64,000 bases of DNA from Pokkaliibacter sp. MBI-7 (GCF_029846635.1 NZ_JARVTG010000002.1:847501-911500); one strand, 5' to 3'; shown: positions 8,397-17,531, counted from the first letter of the stretch. A program made the numbers and translations. Notes: generated by a model from the sequence alone, not told the origin.

Positions 8397-10562
8397 TCAG
8401 ACCTTAAGTTCAGAAGGGTTGATAGGCAGTGTGCGAATACGCTTGCCAGTGGCAGCAAAGACGGCGTTGGTAATCGCGGGGAATACGGCGGCCGTGCCCG
8501 TCTCACCGACGCCACCGGGTGCTTCGAGGCTGTCGACGATATGCACGTCAACATGCGGCGCCTCATACATCCGCACGGGCTGATAGGTATCGAAGTTACT
8601 CTGCTGAACCTGCCCGTCCTTGACGGTAATGGCACCGTAGAGCGCCGCAGTCAGGCCGAAAACTGCCCCGCCTTCGATCTGCGCTTTGACCGTATCCGGG
8701 TTGACCGTCAAACCACAGTCAATCACCGCATGAATACGCTGGCAGCGCACCGCGCCCTGCTCACTGACGGCCACTTCCGCGACCATTGCCAGATAGCTGC
8801 CAAAGGCAAACTGCACCGACACACCCAGACCGTGACGTTCCGGCAACTGCCTGCCCCACCCCGCCTGCTTCAGCGCCAGTTCCAGTACCTGCCTGGCACG
8901 GGGGTTGTTACCCAGCAACGCCAGACGATAGCTGGCCGGATCCTGTTTGGCCGCTGCCGCCATTTCGTCGATAAAGCTTTCCACCATAAAGACGTTGTGC
9001 GTCGGGCCCACTCCACGCCACCAGGACGTCAGCACACCGCGAGGCTCCACACGGCGGAATTCAACACGGATATTGTCAAATTCATACGGCGGCTCTTTGG
9101 CGCCCTCCACCCCGTCCGGGTCGACACCGTTCACAAAGGCACCGGGGAAGGCGCGCGCCATGATGGACGAGCCGGATACCCGGTGAAACCACGCTACCGG
9201 TTTGCCTTCCGCATCAAGGCCACCCCACAGCCGGTCATAGTAATAGGGACGGTAGAAGCCGTGCTGAATATCCTCCTCACGGCTCCAGATGACCTTCACC
9301 GGCCCCTGGACCTGTTTGGCAACCTTGACAGCATGGATCATACCGTCCAGTTCAAGGCGACGGCCAAAGGCACCGCCCATCAGGAAGTTATTGATAAACA
9401 CTGACTCCGGCGGCAGCCCGGTCAGCTGGGCAACAGTTGCCTGCGCCAGTGTCAGGGTCTGGCAGCCACCCCATACATCACAACGCTTATCGGTGATCTG
9501 AACCGTATAGTTCATCGGTTCCATGGGGGCATGAGACAGAAACGGTAACTGATAGACCGCTTCCAGACGTGTAGCTGCCTGCGCCAGCGCCTTTTCGACA
9601 TCGCCATCGTTGCGGGCCAGCCCGCCCGGTTGCTGCGATTCGGTATCCAGCTGATGCAACAGCTCATCCATACCCACGCTCGCGTTATCGCCAAAATCCC
9701 ACTTGATGGCAGCAGCGCGCAGCCCTTTAATGGCAGCCCAGGTGTTGTCAGCAACGACGGCCACTGCCTCGTCAGTCAGCACCACTTGCTGCACACCACG
9801 CACGGCTTTGATAGCCGCTTCATCGACGGACACAGGCTTGCCACCCACGACGGGGCATACGGCGATGGCAGCATGCTTGAGGTCAGGGATCTGGAAATCG
9901 ATACCGTACTGCGCTTTACCACGGACCTTATCCGGCGTATCGATACGGTGATGGGGTTTACCAAGCAGCGTCATCTGTTCAGGCGTTTTGAGCACAACAC
10001 TGTCTGCAGCAGGTTGTGGCAGCCGGGCGGCGATGTCGACCAGCTCGCCGTAGCTGAGCTTGTGCTGGCCACTGGCATCATACACATGGCCGCCTTTCGC
10101 CTTGCAGCTGGCCGGATCAACCTTCCACACCTGCGCCGCCGCGGCAATCAGCAGCGTGCGGGCTACCGCACCGGCCTGACGTAATGGCGTCCAGAAGGCA
10201 CGTATGGTGGTCGAACCGCCAGTCACCTGATAGCCACCGATGGCCGGGTTACCGTACAACGCGGCATTGGCCGGAGAAGCCAGCACCTTAACGGTATCGA
10301 CATCCACTTCCAGCTCTTCCGCCAGCAGCATGGACTGGGCCATGTACACACCCTGCCCGACTTCCGCCATGGGCATCACCAGCGTGACCTGGTTGTCATG
10401 GCCGATCCGGATAAAAGCACCCAGATCCGTGAGGCTGGCCTCAGGCTGTGCTGCCAGCACCTGAGCAGGCAACTGCAGCCCGACGATCAGACCACCGCCC
10501 AGCATGCCACCGAGTTTGAGAAACTGACGACGATCCAACGCAGGAGAATTGATTGCGCTCAT
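8397..10562 (-). CDS. Xanthine-dehydrogenase-family Mo-binding subunit (IorB-like), Tat exported
   Basis: A 721-residue large subunit of a molybdenum hydroxylase. A Tat-type leader (DRRQFLKLGG followed by a hydrophobic stretch) is present, which distinguishes the periplasmic IorB/aldehyde-dehydrogenase group from cytoplasmic xanthine dehydrogenases. Aldehyde oxidase domain repeats and Mo-cofactor segments such as GGAFGRR, RGVGPTHNVFMVE and GGVGETGTA follow, ending with the Glu of GVGETG that serves as catalytic base in the family. It pairs with the small 2Fe-2S subunit 3 bp upstream. Family substrates are N-heterocycles or aldehydes; which one applies is open. Confidence 0.92.
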   Translation of the reverse strand: MSAINSPALDRRQFLKLGGMLGGGLIVGLQLPAQVLAAQPEASLTDLGAFIRIGHDNQVTLVMPMAEVGQGVYMAQSMLLAEELEVDVDTVKVLASPANAALYGNPAIGGYQVTGGSTTIRAFWTPLRQAGAVARTLLIAAAAQVWKVDPASCKAKGGHVYDASGQHKLSYGELVDIAARLPQPAADSVVLKTPEQMTLLGKPHHRIDTPDKVRGKAQYGIDFQIPDLKHAAIAVCPVVGGKPVSVDEAAIKAVRGVQQVVLTDEAVAVVADNTWAAIKGLRAAAIKWDFGDNASVGMDELLHQLDTESQQPGGLARNDGDVEKALAQAATRLEAVYQLPFLSHAPMEPMNYTVQITDKRCDVWGGCQTLTLAQATVAQLTGLPPESVFINNFLMGGAFGRRLELDGMIHAVKVAKQVQGPVKVIWSREEDIQHGFYRPYYYDRLWGGLDAEGKPVAWFHRVSGSSIMARAFPGAFVNGVDPDGVEGAKEPPYEFDNIRVEFRRVEPRGVLTSWWRGVGPTHNVFMVESFIDEMAAAAKQDPASYRLALLGNNPRARQVLELALKQAGWGRQLPERHGLGVSVQFAFGSYLAMVAEVAVSEQGAVRCQRIHAVIDCGLTVNPDTVKAQIEGGAVFGLTAALYGAITVKDGQVQQSNFDTYQPVRMYEAPHVDVHIVDSLEAPGGVGETGTAAVFPAITNAVFAATGKRIRTLPINPSELKV

Positions 10563-10565
10563 GGT

Positions 10566-11024
10566 TCAGACCTCCTGCGCTGCGTTCTTGATGGCCTGCC
10601 GGATACGCTGATACGTACCGCAGCGGCAGACGTTGCCGGACATGGCGCCATCGATATCGGCATCGGTCGGGTGAGCATTGCTGAGCAGCAACGCGGTGGC
10701 TGACATCAGCTGGCCAGACTGGCAATAGCCACATTGCGGCACATCCAGCTCAACCCATGCCTGTTGCAGGGCTTTGCCCTGAGGCAGCGCATCAATCGCT
10801 TCGATAGTGGTGATACTGCCGCCTTTGGCGACACTGACGGGTGTCAGGCAAGAACGAATGGCCTGATTATTGAGCATCACGGTGCAGGCACCGCACAGGG
10901 CTTTGCCACAGCCAAATTTGGTCCCTGTCAGTCCGACGATATCGCGGATCGCCCACAGCAGGGGCATATCATCGTCCACATCCAGGTCATAGGGTTTACC
11001 GTTGATCTGCAGTTGGATGGCCAT
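10566..11024 (-). CDS. (2Fe-2S)-binding subunit of molybdenum hydroxylase (IorA-like)
   Basis: A 152-residue protein with a plant-ferredoxin-type 2Fe-2S domain (CGKALCGACT plus an upstream Cys) and a C-terminal four-helix 2Fe-2S domain (CGYCQSGQ and CRCGTY). It relays electrons from the Mo centre of the large subunit to the cytochrome c. No leader is seen, so it is presumably co-exported with the Tat substrate, as known for this family. First gene of the operon; its promoter should lie in the 510-bp gap upstream. Confidence 0.93.
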   Translation of the reverse strand: MAIQLQINGKPYDLDVDDDMPLLWAIRDIVGLTGTKFGCGKALCGACTVMLNNQAIRSCLTPVSVAKGGSITTIEAIDALPQGKALQQAWVELDVPQCGYCQSGQLMSATALLLSNAHPTDADIDGAMSGNVCRCGTYQRIRQAIKNAAQEV

Positions 11025-11534
11025 CGTGTTTCCCTCATCAAGTCGCTCTGCCGGCTTTTATCTGAGCATCCTATGTCACCCGCGTCAGGACCGAATGCCC
11101 ATTGCTACGGCAGACTTGCCTGATTCTCCGAAGCTGCTGACGGAGGACTGACAAACCTCTGCCGGAGGAGGTCAGAAATAGGGGTTCTGTTAAGCAGAAC
11201 TGTTAGGGAAGGACTGCAGAATACCCAGCCGGCAACAGCGAATAAATGCATTCAGTACCGACCATGCTGAGGACGGCAAATGCACGCTGTGAAGCCACTC
11301 GCAGCCAGTAACGGCTGTATGGCCAACGCGACAAAGCCCTGTCTGGCAAATTGGCAGACAGGGCCCCAGGCGACTTGAGGCCGGGTATCCAGAGCAGATA
11401 TCGAAGACACCCCATTACTCGGTGTAGCACACCGGGGCCCTCAGCCATAAAGCAGCCGCCATCCTGTTCCGGGGAGCATCGGGAGCACGATGGCGGGCTG
11501 TGAGTTATCAGAAGAGGAAAGCAGAACGTTATTA
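11025..11534. other. Noncoding stretch with several hairpins
   Basis: No convincing gene. It carries the promoter side of the molybdenum hydroxylase operon and the region downstream of the AraC gene. Visible hairpins: GTTCTG at 11184-11189 pairing with 11195-11200, and a perfect 10-bp stem at 11336-11345 with 11355-11364, which may terminate the AraC transcript although the T-run is weak. Confidence 0.5.
11336..11364 (-). terminator. Possible terminator downstream of the AraC gene
   Basis: GCCCTGTCTG pairs perfectly with CAGACAGGGC across a 9-base loop. Only a short T-run follows on the minus strand, and the hairpin is about 170 bases past the stop codon, so intrinsic termination is uncertain. 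Confidence 0.4.
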
Positions 11535-12458
11535 TCAAGCCATAACGACAGTGTTAATGTCCTCCTGCGTACGATAGCGCTCCATGTCCTTGGAAGGTGA
11601 CAAACCGAACATCCGTGAGTATTCACGGCTGAACTGTGACGGGCTGTCGTACCCTACTTCATACCCTGCTCTGGACACTTCCAGATCCTGCGAGAACATC
11701 AGACTGCGTGCCTCCTGCAGACGAAGCTGCTTCTGATACTGCAAAGGCGTCATATGCGTGACAGCCTTGAAGTGCTGAAAGAATGCCGCTGAACTCATAC
11801 AGGAAATGTCCAGCAGCTCGCTGATATCAAAAGGTTCACGGAAGCGCTCACGGATATGCTGGATCGCCGCGCTGATCCGGCGCAGCCGACTATCACGATT
11901 GGCAATCTGCTGAATCAGCGGCCCCTGCTCACCATTGATCAGCCAGTACAGAATCTCCCGCTCGGCCAGCGGCGCGATATAGGAAATGTCACCGGGGCTG
12001 TCGAGCAGTGAAACCAGCCTGATCATGGCGTCCAGCAGACGTGGTGTGACCAGATTGATATTCATTGCCCTGTCGCAGCGCAGCGTCGCATCCTGCCTGA
12101 TATTGAGATCCAGCATCATGTCGCTCAGCCCTTTGACATCCAGATCCAGGCGGATGCCAAGATACGGCTCTTCCGCTGATGCCTGAATGACGTGGCCGAA
12201 CACCGGCACATCCACTGACACCACCAGATAATGAGCAGGGTCATAGATGTACGTTTCCTTACCCAGCGTCGCTTTCTTCGCACCCTGAACAATCAGGCAC
12301 AACGCCGGTTCATGCAGCCCAAAGCGGGGCTCAGTAGGAGCCGACAGCCGCGCCAGGCCAAGACGTGGAATCGCCGTATCATAGAGGCCATCCGATGCAC
12401 AGAAGCGCGTCAGCATGCCTGCCAGCTCTTTGGTACGTACAGCGATATCGTCGCTCAT
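11535..12458 (-). CDS. AraC-family transcriptional regulator
   Basis: A 307-residue regulator with an AraC_N cupin-like domain (PF06719 type; HEPALCLIVQGAKKATLG) and a C-terminal pair of HTH motifs (FDISELLDISCMSSAAFFQHFKAVT as the first, VSRAGYEVGYDSPSQFSREYSRMFG as the second). Proteins of this architecture often sit beside small oxidoreductase or Atu4866-type genes. The start at 12458 has a strong AGGAGAGG site. The Atu4866-like gene is 47 bp upstream on the same strand, so the two may be co-transcribed. Confidence 0.9.
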   Translation of the reverse strand: MSDDIAVRTKELAGMLTRFCASDGLYDTAIPRLGLARLSAPTEPRFGLHEPALCLIVQGAKKATLGKETYIYDPAHYLVVSVDVPVFGHVIQASAEEPYLGIRLDLDVKGLSDMMLDLNIRQDATLRCDRAMNINLVTPRLLDAMIRLVSLLDSPGDISYIAPLAEREILYWLINGEQGPLIQQIANRDSRLRRISAAIQHIRERFREPFDISELLDISCMSSAAFFQHFKAVTHMTPLQYQKQLRLQEARSLMFSQDLEVSRAGYEVGYDSPSQFSREYSRMFGLSPSKDMERYRTQEDINTVVMA

Positions 12459-12505
12459 CAATCCTCTCCTTGTGCACACACCGTGTGCATCATGACAACA
12501 TGTCT

Positions 12506-12760
12506 TCAGCCATGCAGGCGTTCCCGGTAAAGAATCATCCCCGCGTGGTACAGGACACCGTTTACAAAGTCGCCTTCAGCATCGAAGCCCTTGTCATCCT
12601 GATAGTCAATGTGGTCATCGACTATCTGATACCACCCTTGATAAGCATGATGCCGTGTACCTCTGTGCTCAACATAACGTCCGTCCAGCATCAGTTCATG
12701 GCGAATATAGCCATCTGTGGTCACCCACATGCCTACGTAGGGGTGGACTTGGGTCTTCAT
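12506..12760 (-). CDS. Atu4866-domain small protein
   Basis: An 84-residue protein resembling the Atu4866 family (streptavidin-like small beta-barrel): VGMWVTTDGYIRHELMLDGRY and the central DDHIDYQDDKG segment are characteristic. Biochemical function is unknown. Start ATG 12760 has GAGGAG about 8 bases upstream; a longer in-frame extension lacks a site. It precedes the AraC gene, a neighbourhood I associate with this family, and may be its product partner. Confidence 0.75.
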   Translation of the reverse strand: MKTQVHPYVGMWVTTDGYIRHELMLDGRYVEHRGTRHHAYQGWYQIVDDHIDYQDDKGFDAEGDFVNGVLYHAGMILYRERLHG

Positions 12761-12903
12761 GATTGCGATCTCCTCTGTGAGTAAAACAGCCATCCTGCGC
12801 GGAGGCGCACCTGATGCCGGATGGCCTGTGAGCCTGTTTGCGATCTGCCGGGAGCGGGCTGTGCGACACGGGGATATTCCCTAATGGTGGGGCCGGGCTG
12901 ACG

Positions 12904-12920
12904 AGATCGTGAACACGCTC
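12904..12920 (+). repeat. Dispersed 17-bp intergenic repeat, copy 2
   Basis: AGATCGTGAACACGCTC, identical to 4572-4588; the similarity continues as AGGGC-G/A-ATG in both copies. Both copies lie in intergenic DNA. Confidence 0.5.
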
Positions 12921-12971
12921 AGGGCGATGTTTGGGATTAATTCAGGTTATAAAAGTGGGGACAAAGCAAAT

Positions 12972-13388
12972 TCAGCACGCTTTACCCAGCAGATTGCGAA
13001 ACGGCGTCACGTTGATCCAGTCCAGCCGTTCTGCCACTGACGGGCGTGCCGGGGAGCGGCTGGTGTCAGGCTGAGCGCCGCTGCTTTGCGCAGGCGTGCT
13101 CATCATCTGGTAGTGGTAAAGGTCAAACACGCCGTGCACCAGTTCAGGCAGGCGGTCGATAAAGTGCTGCATATGTGGCTGACGAAAATGGGCCTGCAGG
13201 TCATCCTCATTGCGCCAGCGCTCAACGATGACCCACAGATCCTGGTCATCCAGCGACTGGTGCACATCAAATGCCTGGCACCCTTCCTCCGCCCGACTGG
13301 GCTCCACCAGCTCGATCAGTGCCCGTCCTAAATGAAGAGATTGGCCCTGCTGTGCGCGAACATAGGCCATGATGGTCAGTGCTTCCAT
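12972..13388 (-). CDS. Antibiotic biosynthesis monooxygenase (ABM) domain protein
   Basis: A 138-residue protein whose first 95 residues fit the dimeric ferredoxin-like ABM fold (MEALTIMAYVRAQQG, CQAFDVHQSLDDQDLWVIVERW, LQAHFRQPHMQHF). ABM proteins include quinol monooxygenases such as YgiN and many small heme-independent enzymes of unknown substrate. About 40 extra C-terminal residues, rich in Ser/Pro then ending TPFRNLLGKAC, are unusual for the family. Start ATG 13388 is preceded by GGAGGA. Monocistronic. Confidence 0.8.
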   Translation of the reverse strand: MEALTIMAYVRAQQGQSLHLGRALIELVEPSRAEEGCQAFDVHQSLDDQDLWVIVERWRNEDDLQAHFRQPHMQHFIDRLPELVHGVFDLYHYQMMSTPAQSSGAQPDTSRSPARPSVAERLDWINVTPFRNLLGKAC

Positions 13389-13645
13389 GGAGTCCTCCGG
13401 CTGACAGATGCCATGCATCTGCCTGATCAAAGTAAGAGGGTAAGTTCATGGATAACGGGGGAACTGCGGTGTTATCCATGGCAACCATGATGCACCAGGC
13501 GATGCGAGCACTATTAGTCAGATGGTCTGCAAGACTTGCACAATATTCCAGACTGCTCTGCTCAGGTGGCAGAGCAGCGGTTTGCCTGTGACCCTCACAA
13601 ACAGGAGGACGGGCCGCTTTTGCGGTATGGAATATCAATACCTTC

Positions 13646-14203
13646 TCAAACGAAGCGACGATCCATCTCTTCGCAGAGCCAGTGCCCGATAATCATGTGG
13701 GCTTCCTGCACACGGGCGGTTTCCGTGGTTGGCATGCGGAGTGTGACATCGGCGATATCCAGTAGCTTGCCACCGCTCTGCCCGGTCCATGCATAGGTAA
13801 AGCATCCCAGCGCCCGTGCTGCTTCAATACCCTGAATCACGTTGGCACTGTTGCCGGACGTGGACAGGCCAATAATCACGTCCTCAGGTCGTGCCAGTGC
13901 CTGAATCTGCCGGACAAAAACCGAGTCAAAGCCATAGTCATTGGAATGCGCGGTCAAAATGGAGGTGTCCACCGTCAGCGCCAGTGACGCCAGTGGCCGG
14001 CGTTCTTCCTTGTAGCGCACCACAAATTCGGTGGCCAGATGCTGGCAATCCGCGGCGCTGCCACCGTTGCCCATGAACAGCACCTTGCCCTGACCACTGA
14101 CACAGCGATACACCCGCTCGGCCATGGCATTCAGTTCAGGTTCAAGCTCACCGAGAGTCCTGACCGCGTCCAGATGGCGGGCCAGGGTCGCAGAAAATGA
14201 CAT
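13646..14203 (-). CDS. SIS-domain sugar-phosphate isomerase (GmhA-like)
   Basis: A 185-residue single SIS-domain protein similar in size and motifs to sedoheptulose-7-phosphate isomerase: GNGGSAADCQHLATEFV, LTVDTSILTA-NDYGFD and GLSTSGNSANV are visible. GmhA relatives isomerise phosphosugars. Here it is the last gene downstream of the SorC-type regulator and PTS operon (56 bp gap), so a role on a phosphosugar from that pathway is as plausible as LPS heptose synthesis; no other heptose genes are nearby. Good AAAGGA ribosome site. Confidence 0.85.
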   Translation of the reverse strand: MSFSATLARHLDAVRTLGELEPELNAMAERVYRCVSGQGKVLFMGNGGSAADCQHLATEFVVRYKEERRPLASLALTVDTSILTAHSNDYGFDSVFVRQIQALARPEDVIIGLSTSGNSANVIQGIEAARALGCFTYAWTGQSGGKLLDIADVTLRMPTTETARVQEAHMIIGHWLCEEMDRRFV

Positions 14204-14259
14204 TGTTTAGTCCTTTGTGATTCAGTTGATCTGGTCTGCCTCTGCTACGAGGTGACGTC

Positions 14260-15255
14260 TCAGGCTTCAGTCATTGCCAATATTTTTGCCGCCGCCCATT
14301 CATCCGTGATCAGCACGGTGGGCTTCAGCATACGAATGGCACCCAGCATCGCCTCGACTTTCTCCATGCCACCCGAAGAGAGGATGCGAATAGGTACCTT
14401 GGCCAGGGTCGGCAGCGGCACCGACATGACACGATCATTGAGGGGAGAATCCACCAGCTCCCCCTGCACGTTGTAGAAATGCAGCATCATGTCGCCCACC
14501 GCGCCCTGCTGTCGGGCATGTTCCTGCTCTTCCGCCGAGATCATGCCGATACGACGATAGGTCGCGTCGGGCAACATGGCACCGGCACTCAACAGCACCG
14601 CATCCAGCGTTTCCGCCAGATTGAACACCTCGTGCAGGCCACAGTGGCTGACCAGACGTTCACGGGTTTCCGGAGAGTCCACCAGCGCCGGTGCCGTCAT
14701 CAGGAAACACTCGGCATTGAAGGTGTCAGCAAAACGCCAGGCAAACTCGGCGGGGTTGAATTTGCTGGCTTTCATGATGCCGCCCAGCATGGACACCACC
14801 GACAGCCCTTCTATGGCGTTCTGCGGCATGAAGCTGAGCGACGACAACAGGGTGCGTCCCCAGCCCACGCCTATTTTCATATGGGGCCGGATAATGGACG
14901 ACACGTAGCGCCCGGTGGCGGCGCTGATGGGAATGGCGGCATCGCGGTCAGGCTCTGACAGTGGGACGACGATCACTTCGCCAATATCAAAGCGCTGCTC
15001 CAGTGCCCGCTCCAGCCGCACGCAGTCAGCCAGACCATGATCAATACTGATCTTGACCTCCTGCTGTTCCTTGGCCGTGGCCAGCATGCGCAGCACGGTC
15101 ACCCGGCCAAGCCCCAGCTGCTTGGCAATATCGTTCTGTGTCATGCCTTCAACAAAATACATCCAGGCGGCCCGCAGCCGCAGGCGGCTGCTGTTGGACC
15201 CCGACGACTCGATCACACTGTCGTCTATCGTTGAGTGTTTATCTTGATTACTCAT
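14260..15255 (-). CDS. SorC/DeoR-family sugar-binding transcriptional regulator
   Basis: A 331-residue regulator: HTH at about residues 24-70 (RAAWMYFVEGMTQNDIAKQLGLGRVTVLRML) followed by the sugar-phosphate-binding domain of SorC proteins (GVGWGRTL, VVSMLGG). SorC proteins sense phosphorylated sugars or polyols. Adjacent to a sorbitol-type PTS, it is the obvious local regulator, and the GAACATATGTTC palindromes at 20357 and 26113 are its best candidate operators. Weaker GTTC-containing repeats occur in its own upstream region (15331-15363), so autoregulation is possible. Confidence 0.9.
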   Translation of the reverse strand: MSNQDKHSTIDDSVIESSGSNSSRLRLRAAWMYFVEGMTQNDIAKQLGLGRVTVLRMLATAKEQQEVKISIDHGLADCVRLERALEQRFDIGEVIVVPLSEPDRDAAIPISAATGRYVSSIIRPHMKIGVGWGRTLLSSLSFMPQNAIEGLSVVSMLGGIMKASKFNPAEFAWRFADTFNAECFLMTAPALVDSPETRERLVSHCGLHEVFNLAETLDAVLLSAGAMLPDATYRRIGMISAEEQEHARQQGAVGDMMLHFYNVQGELVDSPLNDRVMSVPLPTLAKVPIRILSSGGMEKVEAMLGAIRMLKPTVLITDEWAAAKILAMTEA

Positions 15256-15430
15256 GCTGCCCTTATGTCTGTTGGAATCGTATGGTGCGCCAGCCTGCCC
15301 ATGTCAGCGCGGCGTTGATCGCGCTGGTCATGAACTATTGTTATGTTCTTTGTATAACTGTTCTGCCGCATTATAGATCAGCGTATGAGGAGCTGCTGTA
15401 CTGAGTTCAGCAAATTGCTGCTACAGGGCA

Positions 15431-17389
15431 TCAAAGCGATGAAATCACCTGCTTGGCCCGCAATATGGAGGTTGAACTCATGCTCAGTTCCGTCACGCCC
15501 AGAGCCACCAGCGAGGGAATCATTTCCGGCTTGGCTGCCGCTTCACCACAGACACCCACCTGAATGCCGTGTTGCTCCGCTGCGTTACACACCATGCGAA
15601 TGGCGTTGAGCACAGCCGGGTGGTCAGTACGGTACAAGTGCGCCAGACGGGCATTCATACGATCCACCGCCATGACGTACTGGGTCAGGTCGTTAGTGCC
15701 GATGGAGAAGAAGTCGACCTCTGCCGCCAGTGTTTCGGCGGTCAGCACCGCTGCCGGTGTTTCAATCATGATGCCGACCTTAGGCTGGCCCGTGGCGATG
15801 CCTTCTGCCTCAAGAGTCTGCGCACATTCGGCCAGCAGTGCCTTGGCTCGGCGCAGTTCATCAACATCACTCACCATGGGGAACATGATTTTGATATTCC
15901 CCTCAACCGAGGCACGCAGCAGCGCCCGGAGCTGAGGGAGAAATATGTCTGGTCGGTCGAGGCACATGCGTAAGCCGCGCCACCCCAGAAAAGGGTTTTC
16001 CTCCTGCGGAAACTGAATGCCGGGCAATGGCTTGTCTCCGCCAACATCCAGCGTGCGGATGATGACAGGATGCGGCGCAAAGGCCTTCGCCAGCTCGGTG
16101 TACACCCTGGTCTGTTCTTCTTCATCAGGAAGGGAGCGGCGATCCATGAACAACAGCTCGGTACGGAACAGCCCCACCCCCATGGCACCGGCTTCAATGG
16201 CAGCATGAATCTCTTTCAGGGTACCCAGATTGGCGGCAACCTCGATGACCCGGCCATCGCGGGTGGTGGGTGTCAGATGTCTGAAATCCTGCAGTGCCTG
16301 CAGCTGTTGCTGTTCGCGATGCTCAGCCGCCTGGCAGCGCTCAATTACGGCCTCCTCCGGGTCAAACCAGACATGACCGTCGGCGCCATTGAGGGCAACC
16401 TGCCTGACTGAGCGCAGACTGTCGAGTGATACCCCAAGGCCCAGCACCGCAGGAATACCGTGGGCTCTGGCCATGATGGCTACATGGGACGTCGCACTGC
16501 CGTGCATACACACAATGCCGCGTATCTGAGCCAGATTGGCACGGGCAAAATCCAGCGCTGACAGGTCTTCAGCAATGACGATACAGGGCTGCTCCAGCTC
16601 ACTGAGACAGACATCTTCCTTGCCCAGCAGACGCAGGGTCAGTTGCCGGGTAATGCCTCTCACATCTTCTGCCCGGGCCTGAATATAGGGATCGTTCACA
16701 CCTTCCAGCGCGGCCGCCAGCTCATCACCCACAGCAAGGCAAGCACTGGCAGCGTCGCAGCCACTCAGTACGCGCTGGCGAATGGCGCCGTGATATTCCT
16801 CATCCGCACTGACATCCAGTAACGATTCAATGATGTTTCGATCTTCCTCCGACGCATCCAGCTGCTCCATCAGCCGTTCACGCATCTGCCCGAAGATCTG
16901 CTCAAAACGCTGCCATTCCTTTTCCTCGGTACCTGCCGCCAGTCGCAGACAGGGCGCTTTCAGCACTTCAGGCAGATAGACAAAGGCGTCTGCAACCCGA
17001 TGTCCTTCACTGGCACCGATGCCTTTGCAGGCCGTGTTCGCCCCTTCCTTACGGCTGCATGCGGTGTGCGGCGCTGCGGTCAAGGAAGCAGGCACAACGG
17101 CATCATTGCTTGCCGCCGCTATACCGACGCCAGCCTGCTCGTCCAGCAGGAACAGTTTCAGACTGAGGATAGCCTGTTCTTCATCTTCGCCACTGGCGCG
17201 AATCACCACTTCCTCAAACTGCTTGACACCCAGCAGCATGATCTTGACGGCGCTCTTACCATTGGCAGCGAGGCCATCGCGGATCACTTCAACGTCCGAT
17301 TTGAACGACTTGGCCAGCTTGGCAAACTGAGTCGAGGGACGGGTGTGCAGCCCCTCTTCAACCCGTACCTGTGTCTTCAGCTCATACAT
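15431..17389 (-). CDS. HPr-enzyme I fusion phosphotransferase (PEP-protein phosphotransferase)
   Basis: A 652-residue fusion. Residues 1-85 are an HPr domain with the phospho-acceptor His15 (GLHTRP) and the canonical Ser46 (GKSAVKIM). A linker of about 40 residues leads to enzyme I: phospho-His302 in GSATSHVAIMAR, then the PEP-binding barrel with FRTELLFMDR, NDLTQYVMAVDR and the catalytic Cys in VCGEAA. It would transfer phosphate from PEP to its own HPr and on to the sorbitol-type IIA (SrlB) encoded next to it. A dedicated EI-HPr makes this transport system independent of the general PTS proteins. Confidence 0.93.
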   Translation of the reverse strand: MYELKTQVRVEEGLHTRPSTQFAKLAKSFKSDVEVIRDGLAANGKSAVKIMLLGVKQFEEVVIRASGEDEEQAILSLKLFLLDEQAGVGIAAASNDAVVPASLTAAPHTACSRKEGANTACKGIGASEGHRVADAFVYLPEVLKAPCLRLAAGTEEKEWQRFEQIFGQMRERLMEQLDASEEDRNIIESLLDVSADEEYHGAIRQRVLSGCDAASACLAVGDELAAALEGVNDPYIQARAEDVRGITRQLTLRLLGKEDVCLSELEQPCIVIAEDLSALDFARANLAQIRGIVCMHGSATSHVAIMARAHGIPAVLGLGVSLDSLRSVRQVALNGADGHVWFDPEEAVIERCQAAEHREQQQLQALQDFRHLTPTTRDGRVIEVAANLGTLKEIHAAIEAGAMGVGLFRTELLFMDRRSLPDEEEQTRVYTELAKAFAPHPVIIRTLDVGGDKPLPGIQFPQEENPFLGWRGLRMCLDRPDIFLPQLRALLRASVEGNIKIMFPMVSDVDELRRAKALLAECAQTLEAEGIATGQPKVGIMIETPAAVLTAETLAAEVDFFSIGTNDLTQYVMAVDRMNARLAHLYRTDHPAVLNAIRMVCNAAEQHGIQVGVCGEAAAKPEMIPSLVALGVTELSMSSTSILRAKQVISSL

Positions 17390-17496
17390 TTCATTCTGAT
17401 CCTTTTATTCTTATTCGAGACCACAACGCTATCCACCGCATCACCAGGATGCCTGCCGACAGGCGCATTTATAGCCTTTCAATGATCCGACAACGA

Positions 17497-17521
17497 GGAC
17501 CCGCAGCATGGCTGCAGGTCC
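17497..17521 (-). other. Intercistronic hairpin between srlB and the HPr-EI gene
   Basis: GGACC-C-GCAGC (17497-17507) pairs with GCTGC-A-GGTCC (17511-17521) with one mismatch and a 3-base loop, 10 bases past the srlB stop on the minus strand. No T-run follows, so it may be a processing or stability element rather than a terminator. Confidence 0.45.
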
Positions 17522-17531
17522 GCAATCGAGG

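Noticed and set aside
8541..9404. 287-codon plus-strand frame antisense to the molybdenum subunit
   Set aside because: His/Arg-rich shadow translation without domains, fully inside a confident gene.
11203..11538. 111-codon minus-strand frame after the AraC gene
   Set aside because: No recognisable motif and it spans the hairpin at 11336-11364; probably noncoding.
13646..14203. Assigning the SIS protein firmly as LPS heptose enzyme GmhA
   Set aside because: No other heptose biosynthesis genes are present and the gene lies at the end of a sugar PTS cluster, so only family-level naming is justified.
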